From NCBI RefSeq assembly GCF_902459505.1, contig NC_047096.1, positions 1-64,000 on the forward strand: a stretch of DNA of 64,000 nucleotides. Direction: 5' to 3'. This stretch comes from Geotrypetes seraphini. Its lineage: Eukaryota > Chordata > Amphibia > Gymnophiona > Dermophiidae. Made by a program: the position numbers and the translations under genes. Shown here piece after piece: positions 22,926-33,691 of this stretch (the stretch's first letter is position 1; the number at the start of each line of letters is the position of its first letter). Under the pieces are notes generated by a model. The model searched no databases. It had not been told where the DNA came from and was given only the letters and a program-made list of their open reading frames with translations.

Positions 22926-25026
22926 CCCAAAGCAGTGTACACCAGGGCAGTGATCAACCTCCCCCAGGGCAGTGTACACCCGGGCAGTGTACACCTGGGC
23001 AGTGAATACCAAGGCAGTGATCAACCCCCCCCATAGCAGTGTACACCAGGGCAGTGATCAACCCCCCCCATAGCGGTGTACACCAGGGCAGTGTACACCA
23101 AGGCGGTGATCAACCCCCCATAGCGGTGTACACCAAGGCAGTGTACACCAGGGCAGTGATCAACCCCCCCATAGCGGTGTACACCAAGGCAGTGTACACC
23201 AGGGCAGTGATCAACCCCCCATAGCGGTGTACACCAAGGCGATGATCAACCCCCCATAGCGGTGTACACCAAGGCAGTGTACACCAGGGCGGTGTACACC
23301 CTCCCCCAAAGCAGTGTACACCAGGGCAGTGATCAACCTCCCCCAAAGCAGTGTACACCCAGGCAGTGTACACCCGGGCAGTGATCAACCCCCCCCATAG
23401 CAGTGTACACCAAGGCAGTGATCAACCCCCCCATAGCGGTGTATACCAAGGCAGTGTACACCAGGGCAGTGATCAACCCCCCCATAGCAGTGTACACCAG
23501 GGCAGTGATCAACCCCCCCATAGCGGTGTACACCAGGGCAGTGTACACCAAGGCGGTGATCAACCCCCCATAGCGGTGTACACCAAGGCAGTGTACACCA
23601 GGGCAGTGTACACCAGGGCAGTGATCAACCCCCCCATAGCGGTGTACACCAAGGCAGTGTACACCAGGGCAGTGATCAACCCCCCCATAGCAGTGTACAC
23701 CAGGGCAGTGATCAACCCCCCCATAGCGGTGTACACCAGGGCAGTGTACACCAGGGCAGTGATCAACCCCCCCATAGCGGTGTACACCAGGGCAGTGTAC
23801 ACCAAGGCGGTGATCAACCCCCATAGCGGTGTACACCAAGGCAGTGTACACCAGGGCGGTGATCAACCCCCCCATAGCGGTGTACACCAAGGCAGTGTAC
23901 ACCAGGGCAGTGATCAACCCCCCCATAGCAGTGTACACCAGGGCAGTGATCAACCCCCCCATAGCGGTGTACACCAAGGCAGTGTACACCAGGGCAGTGA
24001 TCAACCCCCCCATAGCGGTGTACACCAAGGCAGTGTACACCAGGGCAGTGATCAACCCCCCCATAGCAGTGTACACCAGGGCAGTGATCAACCCCCCCAT
24101 AGCGGTGTACACCAGGGCAGTGTACACCAGGGCAGTGATCAACCCCCCCATAGCGGTGTACACCAAGGCAGTGTACACCAGGGCGGTGATCAACCCCCCC
24201 ATAGCAGTGTACACCAAGGCAGTGTACACCAGGGCGGTGATCAACCCCCCCATAGCGGTGTACACCAAGGCAGTGTACACCAGGGCGGTGATCAACCCCC
24301 CCATAGCGGTGTACACCAAGGCAGTGTACACCAGGGCGGTGATCAACCCCCCCATAGCGGTGTACACCAAGGCGGTGATCAACCCCCCCATAGCGGTGTA
24401 CACCAAGGCGGTGATCAACCCCCCCATAGCGGTGTACACCAAGGCGGTGATCAACCCCCCCATAGCGGTGTACACCAAGGCGGTGATCAACCCCCCCATA
24501 GCGGTGTACACCAAGGCGGTGATCAACCCCCCCATAGCGATGTACACCAAGGTGGTGATCAACCCCCCCATAGCGATGTACACCAGGGCGGTGATCAACC
24601 CCCCCATAGCGATGTACACCAGGGCGGTGATCAACCCCCCCATAGCGATGTACACCAGGGCAGTGTACACCAGGGCGGTGATCAACCCCCCCATAGCGAT
24701 GTACACCAAGGCAGTGTACACCAGGGTGGTGATCAACCCCCCCATAGCGATGTACACCAAGGCAGTGTACACCAGGGCGGTGATCAACCCCCTCTCCAAA
24801 GCGATGTACACCAAGGCAGTGTACACCAGGGCGGTGATCAACCCCCTCTCCAAAGCGATGTACACCAAGGCAGTGTACACCAGGGCGGTGATCAACCCCA
24901 AGGTAGACCAACAAGTAGTTACTATCCTAAAGTTGACCACTGCTGTTCTTATGGAAAATCTGCTCAGCCAAAGCCTCCAAATATTCCTGTCTTCAGTAAT
25001 AAATTCCCACTAATGTAATTGGACTG
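22834..25026. repeat. Perfect 23-bp inverted repeat flanking the minisatellite
   Basis: 22834-22856 (CAGTCCAATTACATTAGTGG plus GAA) is the exact reverse complement of 25004-25026. The arms bracket the GTGTACAC minisatellite with 70-100 bp of unrelated DNA on each side. This could be terminal inverted repeats of an element that carries the array, or an older palindrome into which the array expanded. Confidence 0.85.
22926..24905. repeat. GTGTACAC / TGATCA minisatellite
   Basis: About 2 kb built from two modules: a ~16-bp module with GGTGTACACCARGGC and a ~21-bp module with AGTGATCAACCCCCCCATAG. Units are mostly 37 or 53 bp depending on whether one or two of the short modules are present. Open frames exist on both strands (+ 23351-25018, 555 codons; - 23333-24940, 535 codons) because the unit lacks stops; they are repeat artefacts. 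Confidence 0.93.
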
Positions 25027-25185
25027 TGTGCGAGTATATAATGTTCCTAATACTCTTATGATAAACACTTATCTTTCCCAGCACTGTGCAGGATCGGTCC
25101 ATGTGTCTTTCATACACACTGGCTGTTCTTGTGACAAGTCCGCTCAGTCAAAGCCTCCAAGTATTCCTGTCTTCAGAAATAAATA
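24930..25185. repeat. Direct duplication of about 70 bp
   Basis: Two copies, near 24940-25003 and 25118-25184, share GCTGTTCTT and AAAGCCTCCAA followed by TATTCCTGTCTTCAG and AATAAAT. Spacing is about 180 bp. Confidence 0.75.
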
Positions 25186-25440
25186 ATTTTTCAATAAACA
25201 CTTTTCAAATATTTCAATTCATTTCTATCCATTTTTAAGAAATGCATTTCCCCAAAAATAAGACTCATTCATTTTGAGCCCAAAAAAGACACTAGATTTT
25301 TCCCATACACAATGATCATCTCTTCCTTCTTCTCCACCCCAATTCTTCCTATTTCCTTTCTATCCCTCCCTCCCATCCCTTGTGCAGCAAAACCCTTCCA
25401 GCTTTTATCCCTCCCTACCTCATGTAGTATCTTTCTATCC

Positions 25441-25591
25441 CCCCGGTCCCAATGGCCTCATAATCTATTTAATGTAGCTTGGGCAATGGAGGGATGAAGT
25501 GATTTGCCCAGTGGTCATCAGGATCAGCGTGGGTTTGATCCCAAAGCCTCTGGATGCTGAAGCTGTAGCTTTAACCACTGCACTACACTTC
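25441..25591 (-). mobile_element. tRNA-derived SINE (MIR/CORE-like)
   Basis: On the minus strand it starts GTGTAGTGCAGTGGTTAAAG (box A-like), then GGGATCAAACCCA (box B-like), then a CORE-like stretch ACTGGGCAAATCACTT. This order and spacing fit a Pol III-type SINE head and body. Confidence 0.65.
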
Positions 25592-25738
25592 TAAAAATTT
25601 CCTATTTTAAAAATGCAGCATGGTCCCTTTTGAATTGCATGGCTTCCATCTTGTGTATAATTCGATTCTCAACTCCAAAGTTCTCCTTGACCAATCACTG
25701 CCAACCAATTTACCATTTGGGAGTCAGGAAATTCTTAC

Positions 25739-25793
25739 CCGACATCCTTCCTGTAAAATTTCAGTGATCAGGTAACACGCATCCTAGGAATCC
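25739..25793 (-). other. Candidate exon, copy 1 (55 nt)
   Basis: Minus-strand core between GTACTGCAG and GTAAGAAT. It is 14 nt shorter than copy 2, having lost the part around the GTCGACT motif, so it no longer keeps phase. Both splice edges are intact. Confidence 0.35.
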
Positions 25794-27010
25794 CTGCAGT
25801 ACAAAACAAACTAAATATGTAAGTGAGGGAAGGAAGGCCGTGTTAGGACTTGAGGGAGCACAAACAGGGTCATGAACTTGGAACACACAATGAAAGGAAA
25901 GAGTGAGGGGTGCACAAGCCATAATATGGAAGAATGGAGGGAGTGAGGAAAAGATGATGAAGACACAGACAAAGAAAGAATTATTGGTCACGGGGGAGAG
26001 GAGCGAGGTAGAGATATGAGCGTGGAGAGAAGGGAGAACATACTGGGCCGAGGAAGCCTCCCGCACTTTTTCTTTTTAACTACAGAGGGGGAGGGTATTA
26101 ATGAAGTGCTATTTTAGCTGTGAAGGGGGGGGGGGGAGAGCTTATGGGGCCAGAAACAAGAGAGATGGTGGGCAATAGTCTCAAGGGAAAGAAGTTAGAC
26201 CTGGGATGGTGTGGAGGAAGAGGGAAAGAAATACTTGAAAGAAAAACTGTTGGGAAGAGAAAGGGAGATATGGTGGACCTGGGGAAGGGAGGCAGGGAGA
26301 GATGGGATGGGGCATTTGGGAAGAGGAAGGAAGAGAAGTTGGATCTGGGGCTGGAAGGGAGGGAGGGAGAAATGTTAGGTCTGTGGATGGAAGGCAGAGA
26401 TGCAGCATCAAGGAGGGGGAAGGGAAGAAAAACAGAAAAGAGCAAAACATTGGACTGGGGATAGAGCAGCAGAGAAGAACCCATAGGAGAGCAGGAGGGA
26501 AGAGCTGGGTAAGAAGATGCTAGGAGATGGAAAGAAAGATGGGCAGTTACAGCCTGAGGGAAGAGAGAGGGGGGATTCTGAAAGTGGTGACCCATGACAA
26601 GAGCAGTGAGTACAGTGGTATTAATATGGTAATGGGGAGTAGAGACCAGGAAAAAGGAGGCTGGGAAAAGAGTGAGATGGGAAACGGAAATGGAAGAGCT
26701 AGGGACAGAGAAAAGATGGAAAATTGAGAGGTAGCGGAACGTTTAAAAAGGCAAGATTGAGTGGAAAGAAGCAAAAAAAGAAAAGTTAAGAAAGCTGAAA
26801 GGGAAAAAATACATTGGACACAGGCATAAGAAGGAAAAACAATGGAATGAGAGGAGAGGAGAAAATAAATGGACAGCAGACACTGGAAAGAGACCTAGTT
26901 GAAGATGGACAAAATGCAGAAAGAGAAACTGGGATCGAGATGGAAAAACAAAACATCCAGACAAGGTAGAAAAATTTTTTATTTTGAATTTATTAACTGG
27001 AAATTCTTAC

Positions 27011-27079
27011 CTGCTATCCATCCTGTAAAATTTCAGTCGACTCCTTTCGGTGATCAGGTAACTCACATCCTAGGAATCC
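27011..27079 (-). other. Candidate exon, copy 2 (69 nt, phase 0)
   Basis: Minus-strand core between TTTTTTGTACAGCAG and the donor GTAAGAAT. It is exactly 23 codons; the first 21 read GFLGCELPDHRKESTEILQD plus G, then TAG, where copy 3 has TGG. Apart from that codon the frame is open through a symmetric exon. I do not recognise the peptide. Confidence 0.4.
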
Positions 27080-28129
27080 CTGCTGTACAAAAAACAAACA
27101 AAATATATAAGTATAAGGGAGGGAAATAAGGAAGAAGGATATGTTGGGTCTTAAGGGAGGGAGCACAAACAGGACGAAAGGAGGGGCATGAACTTGTGAC
27201 ACAGAATGAAGGGAAAGAGGGAGGGGAGCACGAGCCATAATATGGAAGAACGGAGGGAGTGAGGGAGAAATACTGAGGTGCGGGAGAGAATAGAAAGGGA
27301 GAATTGGGTATCGGAGGGAAAGATGATGCACATGTGGAGATAGAGGAGAACTGTTAGGCAGAGAGAGAAGGGAGGGAGTGGGAGAGGAGTGAGGTAGAGA
27401 TGCATGGGCATGGAGAGAAGGGGGAGAACATACTGGGCTGAGGAAGCCCCCCCCCGGACTTTTTTTTTTTTTTTAAGTACAGAGGGGGGGGATGGTATTA
27501 AAGAAGTGCTATATAGGGCTGGGGGGGGGGTGAGAGCTTATGGGGCCAGAAACAGAGAGAGAGATGGTGGGTAATAGTCTGAAGGGGGAGAAGTTGGATC
27601 TAGGAATAGAAGGCAGAGAGATGCTAGAAGATAGAAAGAAAGGGACAGGGAGTTATAGCTTGAAGAGAGGTGACCCATGTGGATGAGGTAAAAAGGGAGA
27701 TGACAAGATAAGAGAACAGCGAGTACAGTGGTATTAATATGGTAATGGGGAGTAGAGATCAGGAAAAAGGAGGCTGGGAAAAGAGTTAGATGAGAAATGG
27801 AAGACCTAGGGATGGAGAAAAGATGGAAAATTGAGTTAGCGGAACATTTAAAAAGGGTGAGAAAGAAGGCAAGATTTGAGTGGAAAGAAGCAAAAAAGAA
27901 AAAAGTTAAGAAAGCTGAAAGGGAAAAATACATTGGACATAGGCATAAGAAGGAAAACAATGGAATGAGAGGAGAAAATAAATGGACAGCAGACACTGGA
28001 AAGAGACTTAGTTGAAGATGGACAAAATGCAGAATGAAACTGGGACCGAGATGATGGAAAAACAAAACATCCAGACAACAAGGTAGAAAAAATTGTTTTA
28101 TTTTGAATTTATTAACTGGAAATTCTTAC

Positions 28130-28197
28130 CTGCCATCCTTCCTGTAAAATTTCAGTCGACTTCTTTCAGTGATCAGGTAACTCGCATCCTAGGAATC
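28130..28197 (-). other. Candidate exon, copy 3 (68 nt)
   Basis: Minus-strand core between TTTTTGTACTGCAAG and GTAAGAAT. One base shorter at the acceptor than copy 2, and it carries TGA where copy 2 has CGA. The donor side reads GGATGGCAG|GTAAGA, a near-perfect donor. Confidence 0.35.
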
Positions 28198-29240
28198 CTT
28201 GCAGTACAAAAATATATAAGTAAGGGAGGGAAATAAGGAAGAAGGATGTGTTGGGACTTAAGGGAGGAAGCACAAACAGGACAAAGGAAGGAGGGGCATG
28301 AACTTGGGACACAGAATGAAAAGAAAGAGGGAAAGATGGTGCACATGGGGAGATGAAGAGAACTGAAGGGAGAGAAGGGAGAGAGTGGGAGAGGAGTGAG
28401 GTAGAGATGCATGGGCATGGAGAGAAGGGGGAGAACATACTGGGCTGAGGAAGCCCCCCCGGACTTTTTTTTTAATTAAGTACAGAGGGGGGATGATATT
28501 AAAAAAGTGCTATATAGGGCTGGGGGGGTGAGAGCTTATGGGGCCAGAAACAGAGAGAGATGGTGGGTAATAGTCTGAAGGGGGAAAAGTTGAATCTGGG
28601 ATGGTGTGGAGAAAGAGGGAAAGATACTTAAAGGAAGAACTGTTGGGAAGAGAAAGTAAGAAATGGTGGACCTGGGGAAGGGAGGCAGGCAGGAAGAGAA
28701 AGGGAGAAAAGTTGGATCTGGGAATAGAAGGCAGAGAGATGCTAGAAGATAGAAAGAAAGGGACAGGGAGTTATAGCTTGAAGAGAGAGGTGACCCATGT
28801 GGATGAGGTAAAAAGGGAGATGACAAGATAAGTGAGAGAGCAGCGAGTACAATGGTATTAATGGGGTAATGGGGAGTAGATAACAGGAAAAGGAGGATGG
28901 GAAAAGAGCGAGATGGGAAATGGGAGAGCTAGGGACTGAGAGAAGATGGAGAATTGTGAAGTAGCTGAACATTTAAAAAGAAGGGCGAGAAAAGAGGCAA
29001 GATTTGAGTGGACACAGGCAAAAAAAAAAAAAAGTTAAGCTGAAAGGGGAAAAAAATACATTGGAGACAGGAATAAGAAGGAAAAGGAATGTTACAAGAG
29101 AAGGAGAAAAAAAATGGACAGCAGATACTGGAAAGAGAATTAGTTGAAAATGGACTAAACGCAAAAAGAAAAACTGGGACCGAGATGATGGAAAAACAAA
29201 ACATCCAGACAAGGTAGAAAAAAGTGTTTTATTTTGAATT

Positions 29241-30390
29241 TAAGTGGAATGTGTTAGCTTTGGGATATGTGCATCACAATTATTTTTGTATTCAGTGGTA
29301 TAGTCATATACAGCTCATTTGGGGGAGGGACTGGAGCCCAAAATTAGTAGATGGGCACCAAAGTTTCTCCCTGCCCGAGTGCAATTTATAAATACTTAAG
29401 CTAGTGTGGATTCCCAAGCTCTGCTGACTGAAGACATCTTCCTCTGGTCTAGCAACTCAAAATCTCAAAGCTTTGCAGCCAATGGCAATATCCTCAAGCT
29501 ACTACTGCTTTCAAGAAAGCCAAGGTGGAGATTTCAGACATAATTTCAATTGTAATCATGTTATTGAAGCCTTAAAAAAATAGAAGAAGAAGAAGATCAA
29601 TACCCTCATTATTTGCAACATTTTGTTAATGCTTCAAACATTAGGTACTGTAATAATTATTTAACTGTATTATAATAAATTTCCAATTACATTTCTAAAC
29701 ATTCTTATTGCTTGTCAAGTATCTATTTAAATCATCATAATATAATCTGTAGAATTATATTAACAAAATATATAAACATATTTAAACTAATGTCTTTATT
29801 ACTGATTCATAATCATCTTTGTAAATTGAATCCCCTATGTTATAGGGATCTTTATAATCAAAAGCTAGATCAATCTGGTGCCTCAATTGAAGCACTTAAG
29901 TACGCTTTTAATTTGTTCTCTTATTCCTTCACTAGTTAACCTCTTATTCACTAATTAGAATAAACAAATTATATTATAGCAATCTTTATAATCAAAAGCT
30001 AGATTAGTATGAGTTACTCTCCAACTTTTAATATACTATCAATTACAAGATCAACTATTTATCAATCAATTATAGTCAGCAATAAAAATCATTGTGTTCA
30101 CAAAATACAAATTATTTGAAATCACATCTTATTTAAAAAAATCTCATTTTCTTTTTGAATTAAAACTGTGCTAATTTTTAATGTGCATATTAAATTTTTT
30201 ATAACTTTTAAAACCTATGACATTAATAGTACCACATGGTACATAATACAATAATGAATCTATTGGCAACGTGATTTTAAGACCGTTTCTTAAATTGCTT
30301 TTTCATTTAATTGAAATCATTCTACCGCTTCTAAAGTTATTTTTTAATCAGTTAAATCATTGTGGTTGTTTTAATTTAATTCAAGTTATA
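29241..30390. other. AT-rich region, no gene seen
   Basis: Mostly AT-rich DNA. A short direct repeat, ATCTTTATAATCAAAAGCTA, occurs near 29848 and 29970. No coding signal or recognisable element. Confidence 0.5.
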
Positions 30391-30576
30391 CCTTCCGTGA
30401 AGCCTGAAAAGAACTGTCGGCCTCGGCAGTGTTTCAGCTACTTCCCCCGCGGCTCCCCTTCCGCGCTTTTCCGGGTGGATTGCGGCAGAGACAGACACGA
30501 AAAGCGCGGAAGGGGAGCCGCGGGGGAAGTAGCTGAATCACTGCCGAGGCCGAGTTTTTCCGGGCTTCACGGAAGG
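30391..30576. repeat. GC/CpG-rich palindrome
   Basis: Left arm 30391-30471 and right arm 30499-30576 are near-perfect reverse complements (outer CCTTCCGTGAAGCC, inner CCCGCGGCTCCCCTTCCGCG). The loop is 27 bp. The base composition contrasts sharply with the AT-rich DNA to the left. Confidence 0.9.
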
Positions 30577-30611
30577 TAAAGGACGGGAAGGGCTAAAACG
30601 CGGACCTCACG

Positions 30612-31045
30612 GATCTAAACCCGTACGGCCTTAAAAGTCCGAGGTCCGTGTCGGTCTGTGTCCGTGGCTCTTGTAGTTTCTGTCGCTGACAGACCTTGAT
30701 TGAGATTTGAGCGCTGACGGATCCGTCTCTGCATAGGGAGGGAAAAGTGTTAGGATCCGTCAGCGCTAAAAATCTCTTCGAGGTCTGTCAGAGGCAGAGA
30801 CTAGTGCTGGAGCGGCAGAGCAGACGCCAAGAGAGCGGGGAAAAGAAGTCTCCAAACTCCAGCACTAGTCTCTGGCTCTGACAGACCTGGAAGAGATTTT
30901 TAGCGCTGACGGATCCTACCACTTTTCCCTCCCTATGCAGAGACGGATCGTCAGTGCAAAAATCTCATCAAGGTCTGTCAGAGGCAGAGACTACAAGCGG
31001 CAGAGACACGGACCTCAGATTTTTAAGGCCGTACGGGTTTAGATC
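30612..31045. repeat. Nested palindrome, about 430 bp
   Basis: Outer arms 30612-30812 and 30857-31045 pair (ends GATCTAAACCCGTACGGCC and its complement). Each arm itself contains a smaller hairpin: in the left arm 30687-30724 pairs with 30753-30790 (TGACAGACC to GGATCC). The right arm repeats this design. Confidence 0.88.
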
Positions 31046-31156
31046 GCTAAAACAAAGCTTCGGTTTAAGAATACTGAAGGCAACGACTATAGCTAACTTT
31101 AAACTGTCAAACTCATTCTAACCGCTTACATCTTAAAACAGCATCTAAAAACTTAC

Positions 31157-31245
31157 CCGCTGTAGCGCGGAACCTCTTCCCTCCAAGGTTACAGCATCGC
31201 AAAGATTACCGAGCGCAGTCACACCTTCTCACTCCAACGTTGCAT
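31157..31245 (-). other. Candidate first exon of a minus-strand transcript
   Basis: On the minus strand, a TATAAAG box at 31277-31271 would place a start near 31245. About 89 nt further the sequence reads GCTACAGCGG|GTAAGT, a consensus donor. Short upstream-type ATG frames end quickly, so the exon would be non-coding or 5' UTR. No transcript evidence is available. Confidence 0.35.
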
Positions 31246-31420
31246 TCTCAAAAGTGGCGAATACCGTGAACTTTATACGCTCAGTCATTAGGCTCCACGT
31301 CATCGCTCACCTGATTGCCATATGATCATTTACGCTAGCTTTGGTCATCACCCCTCATAGGGTGGTAGATGTTACGTAAACTTCGTGCGCTGGTGACGTG
31401 CCCCGATTAATCGTCCGGTT
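31246..31420 (-). promoter_or_regulatory. CpG-rich promoter-like block (TATA, CRE-like, TTACGTAA)
   Basis: Minus-strand elements: TATAAAG at 31271-31277, TGACGTGG (CRE-like) at 31295-31302, the PAR-bZIP palindrome TTACGTAA at 31372-31379, and another TGACGTG near 31393. CpG density is high over 31140-31440 compared with the surroundings. Direction is inferred from the TATA box and the downstream donor. Confidence 0.4.
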
Positions 31421-31440
31421 ACAATTCTATACCTCACAAA

Positions 31441-32225
31441 CGATATTGAACCAAAACAAAATGCTTTAATGAGCGTTTATAAGTAGAATAAGCTTCTTAA
31501 TGTATGTGGACTATGTTGCAAAATTTAATTCTGTACACCAAGTTAAATGATCTTGGTATCAATTATATATCCCATGATGAACTTTAAATAAATTTATGAA
31601 CTGTTTTGTTCTCATTGCCACAACCTCATTTAAAAAAACAAACAAACTTAATTTTGCAGGAACTTGGCTACTGTTTCTAGGGCCATGCACCCAAGAGCAT
31701 AACTTTCCCTTCTACGTCCTATGGCAACCATCTCCTTATATAAAGCATCTGCCCACTCCCCTTTCATTTCCCCCTTCCATCATCTTCCATCTATCTCTTC
31801 TCCACACCATCTGCTTAGTCTAAGTTAAGGCACTGGTCTTTGACCTGGGGGCCGCTGCGGGAGCAAACTGCTAGGCAGGTAGACCCCTGGCCTGACCCAG
31901 CAGTGCCAATTTTTATGTTCTTATGCTCTTCCATCTTTGCATCCCCTTATATAAAGCATCATCCCCCTTCTCTCTTACCATCCGGTATCTGCCCCCTCTC
32001 TTCCCATCCCCATCTATAAAGCATCTGCCCCATCGCTCCCTTTCCATCCAGTGTCTTTCTTTCTCTCACCTGACACCCTGCTGCTGCTTCATGCCCCTCT
32101 GAGGTTACAGGTCAGGGTCAACAGCTGATCATATTGAGGTAGCCTATTTTGCAGCACAAGCAGAAATGGCCTGGGGGGGGGGGTGAGGAGGTGCTACTCT
32201 TGATGATGGGGGTCATCACAAGAGG
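31441..32225. other. Region with a CR1-like 3' tail, otherwise unassigned
   Basis: 31829-31926 is a CR1-type 3' end on the + strand (GGGGGCCGCTGCGGGAGC, CTGACCCAGCAGTGCCA, tail TTATGTTCTTATG). On either side are pyrimidine-rich stretches repeating TATAAAGCATCTGCCC. No gene is seen. Confidence 0.6.
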
Positions 32226-32227
32226 TG

Positions 32228-33470
32228 TTGGTGTTCACTCTCTCTAAGTGTTAGTATTCTCTATCTCTTAGTGTTATTGTTCTATCTCTCTCTAAGTGTT
32301 AATGTTCTCTCTCTTAGTGTTAGTGCTCTGTCTTTCTAAGTGTTAGTGTTTTCTCTCTTAGTGTTAGTGTTCTGTCTCTCTAAGTGTTAGTGTTCTGTCT
32401 CTCTTAGTGTTAGTGTTCTCTCTCTCTTAGTGGTAGTGTTCTGTCTCTCTTAGTGTTAGTGTTCTCTCTCTCTTAGTGGTAGTGTTCTGTCTCTCTCAGC
32501 GTTAGTATTCTGACTCTCTCAGTAGTCTAGTTTTCTCTCTCTCTAAGTATTAGTGTTCTGTCTCTCTTAGTGTTAGTGTTCTCTCTCTCTTAGTGGTAGT
32601 GTTCTGTCTATCTTAGTGTTAGTGTTCTCTCTCTCTTAGTGGTAGTGTTCTGTCTCTCTCAGCGTTAGTATTCTGACTCTCTCAGTAGTCTAGTTTTCTC
32701 TCTCTCTAAGTATTAGTGTTCTGTCTCTCTTAGTGTTAGTGTTCTCTCTCTCTTAGTGGTAGTGTTCTGTCTCTCTTAGTGTTAGTGTTCTCTCTCTTAG
32801 TGTTAGTGTTCTCTCTCTCTCACTGTTAGTGTTCTCTCTCTCTTAGTGTTAGTGTTCTGTCACTCTCAGTATTCAACTAATCTCTCTCTCTTAGTGTTAG
32901 TGTTCTCTCTCTTTCTCAGTGTTCAAGTGTTCTCTCTCACTGTTAGTGCTCACTCTCTCTTTGTGTTAGTGTTATGTCTCTCTCAGCGTTAGTATTCTGA
33001 CTCTCTCAGTAGTCTAGTTTTCTCTCTCTTAGTTTTAGTGTTCTCTCTCTCTCACTGTTAATGTTCTCTCTCTTAGTGTTAGTGTTCTGTCTCTCTCAGT
33101 GTTCAAATGTTCTCTCTCTCTTAATCTTAGTTTTCTCTCTCTCTCTCTCTCTTAGTGTTAGTGTTCTGTCTCTCTCAATATTCAACTAATCTCTCTCTTA
33201 GTTAGTGTTCTCTCTCTCTCAGTGTTCAAGTGTTCTCTCTCACTCAGTTAGTGCTCACTCTCTCTTAGTGTTCTGTCTCTCTCAGTGTTTGTGTTCTCTC
33301 TCTTAGTGTTAGTGTTCTGTCTCTCTCAGTATTCTAGTGTTCTCTTACTCTCTCAGTGTTAGTGTTGTGTATCTCTCTCATTGTTAGTGTTATGTCTCTC
33401 TCAGTGTTAGTTTTGTCTCTCCCTCAGTGTTAGTGTTCACTCTCACTGTTAGTGTTCTCTCTGTCTCTGT
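32228..33470. repeat. Pyrimidine-rich minisatellite (AGTGTTAGTGTTCT units)
   Basis: More than 40 degenerate units of about 22-26 bp combining AGTGTTAGTGTT with TCTCTCTCTCTTA or TGTCTCTCTCAG. Duplicated blocks such as CTCAGTAGTCTAGTTTTCTC recur. No coding signal. Confidence 0.93.
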
Positions 33471-33691
33471 TTATGTTACGATGGATAGATTCCAAAGGAA
33501 CTTACAAATTGGATGGTAAATTGACAGTACGTTACTATGTGATATAACAAATAGATTACAGTTAGAGTACAAATAAGATTACATTACATTTCAGGGATCT
33601 GTATACTTGGTAGGTGTTTTGGGGAGGAAGAGGTTTTCTACTGTTCAAAATATTTTTATTAATTTTATAAACAGGGCAATAACAATAACAT
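33471..33691. other. Short spacer
   Basis: Nothing recognisable between the minisatellite and the 3' end of the CR1 element. Confidence 0.5.

Larger units (their letters stand above)
25734..29240. repeat. Three tandem 1.1-1.3-kb units
   Basis: Units start at 25734, 27006 and 28125 (periods 1272 and 1119). Each begins with an exon-like 55-69-nt core, continues with G/A-rich DNA on the + strand (GAGAACATACTGGGC, GGTGACCCATG, GGCATAAGAAGGAAAA) and ends with GAAAAACAAAACATCCAGAC and TTTTATTTTGAATTTA. The many open frames inside are low-complexity by-products. Confidence 0.9.

Noticed and set aside
22926-24905. CRISPR-like array
   Set aside because: Units are contiguous tandem repeats with no unique spacers, and the window is vertebrate.
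23333-25018. Long frames on both strands (HQGSDQPPHSG-type and GGLITALVYTALVYTAM-type)
   Set aside because: By-products of the 37/53-bp minisatellite; the hydrophobic repeat looks like membrane segments but has no gene context.
25441-25591. Functional tRNA gene
   Set aside because: Box A and box B look-alikes are present but no cloverleaf can be formed; it is a tRNA-derived SINE.
26098-29212. Ser/Pro/Phe-rich open frames on both strands
   Set aside because: Low-complexity G/A-rich repeat units; frames shift between tandem copies.
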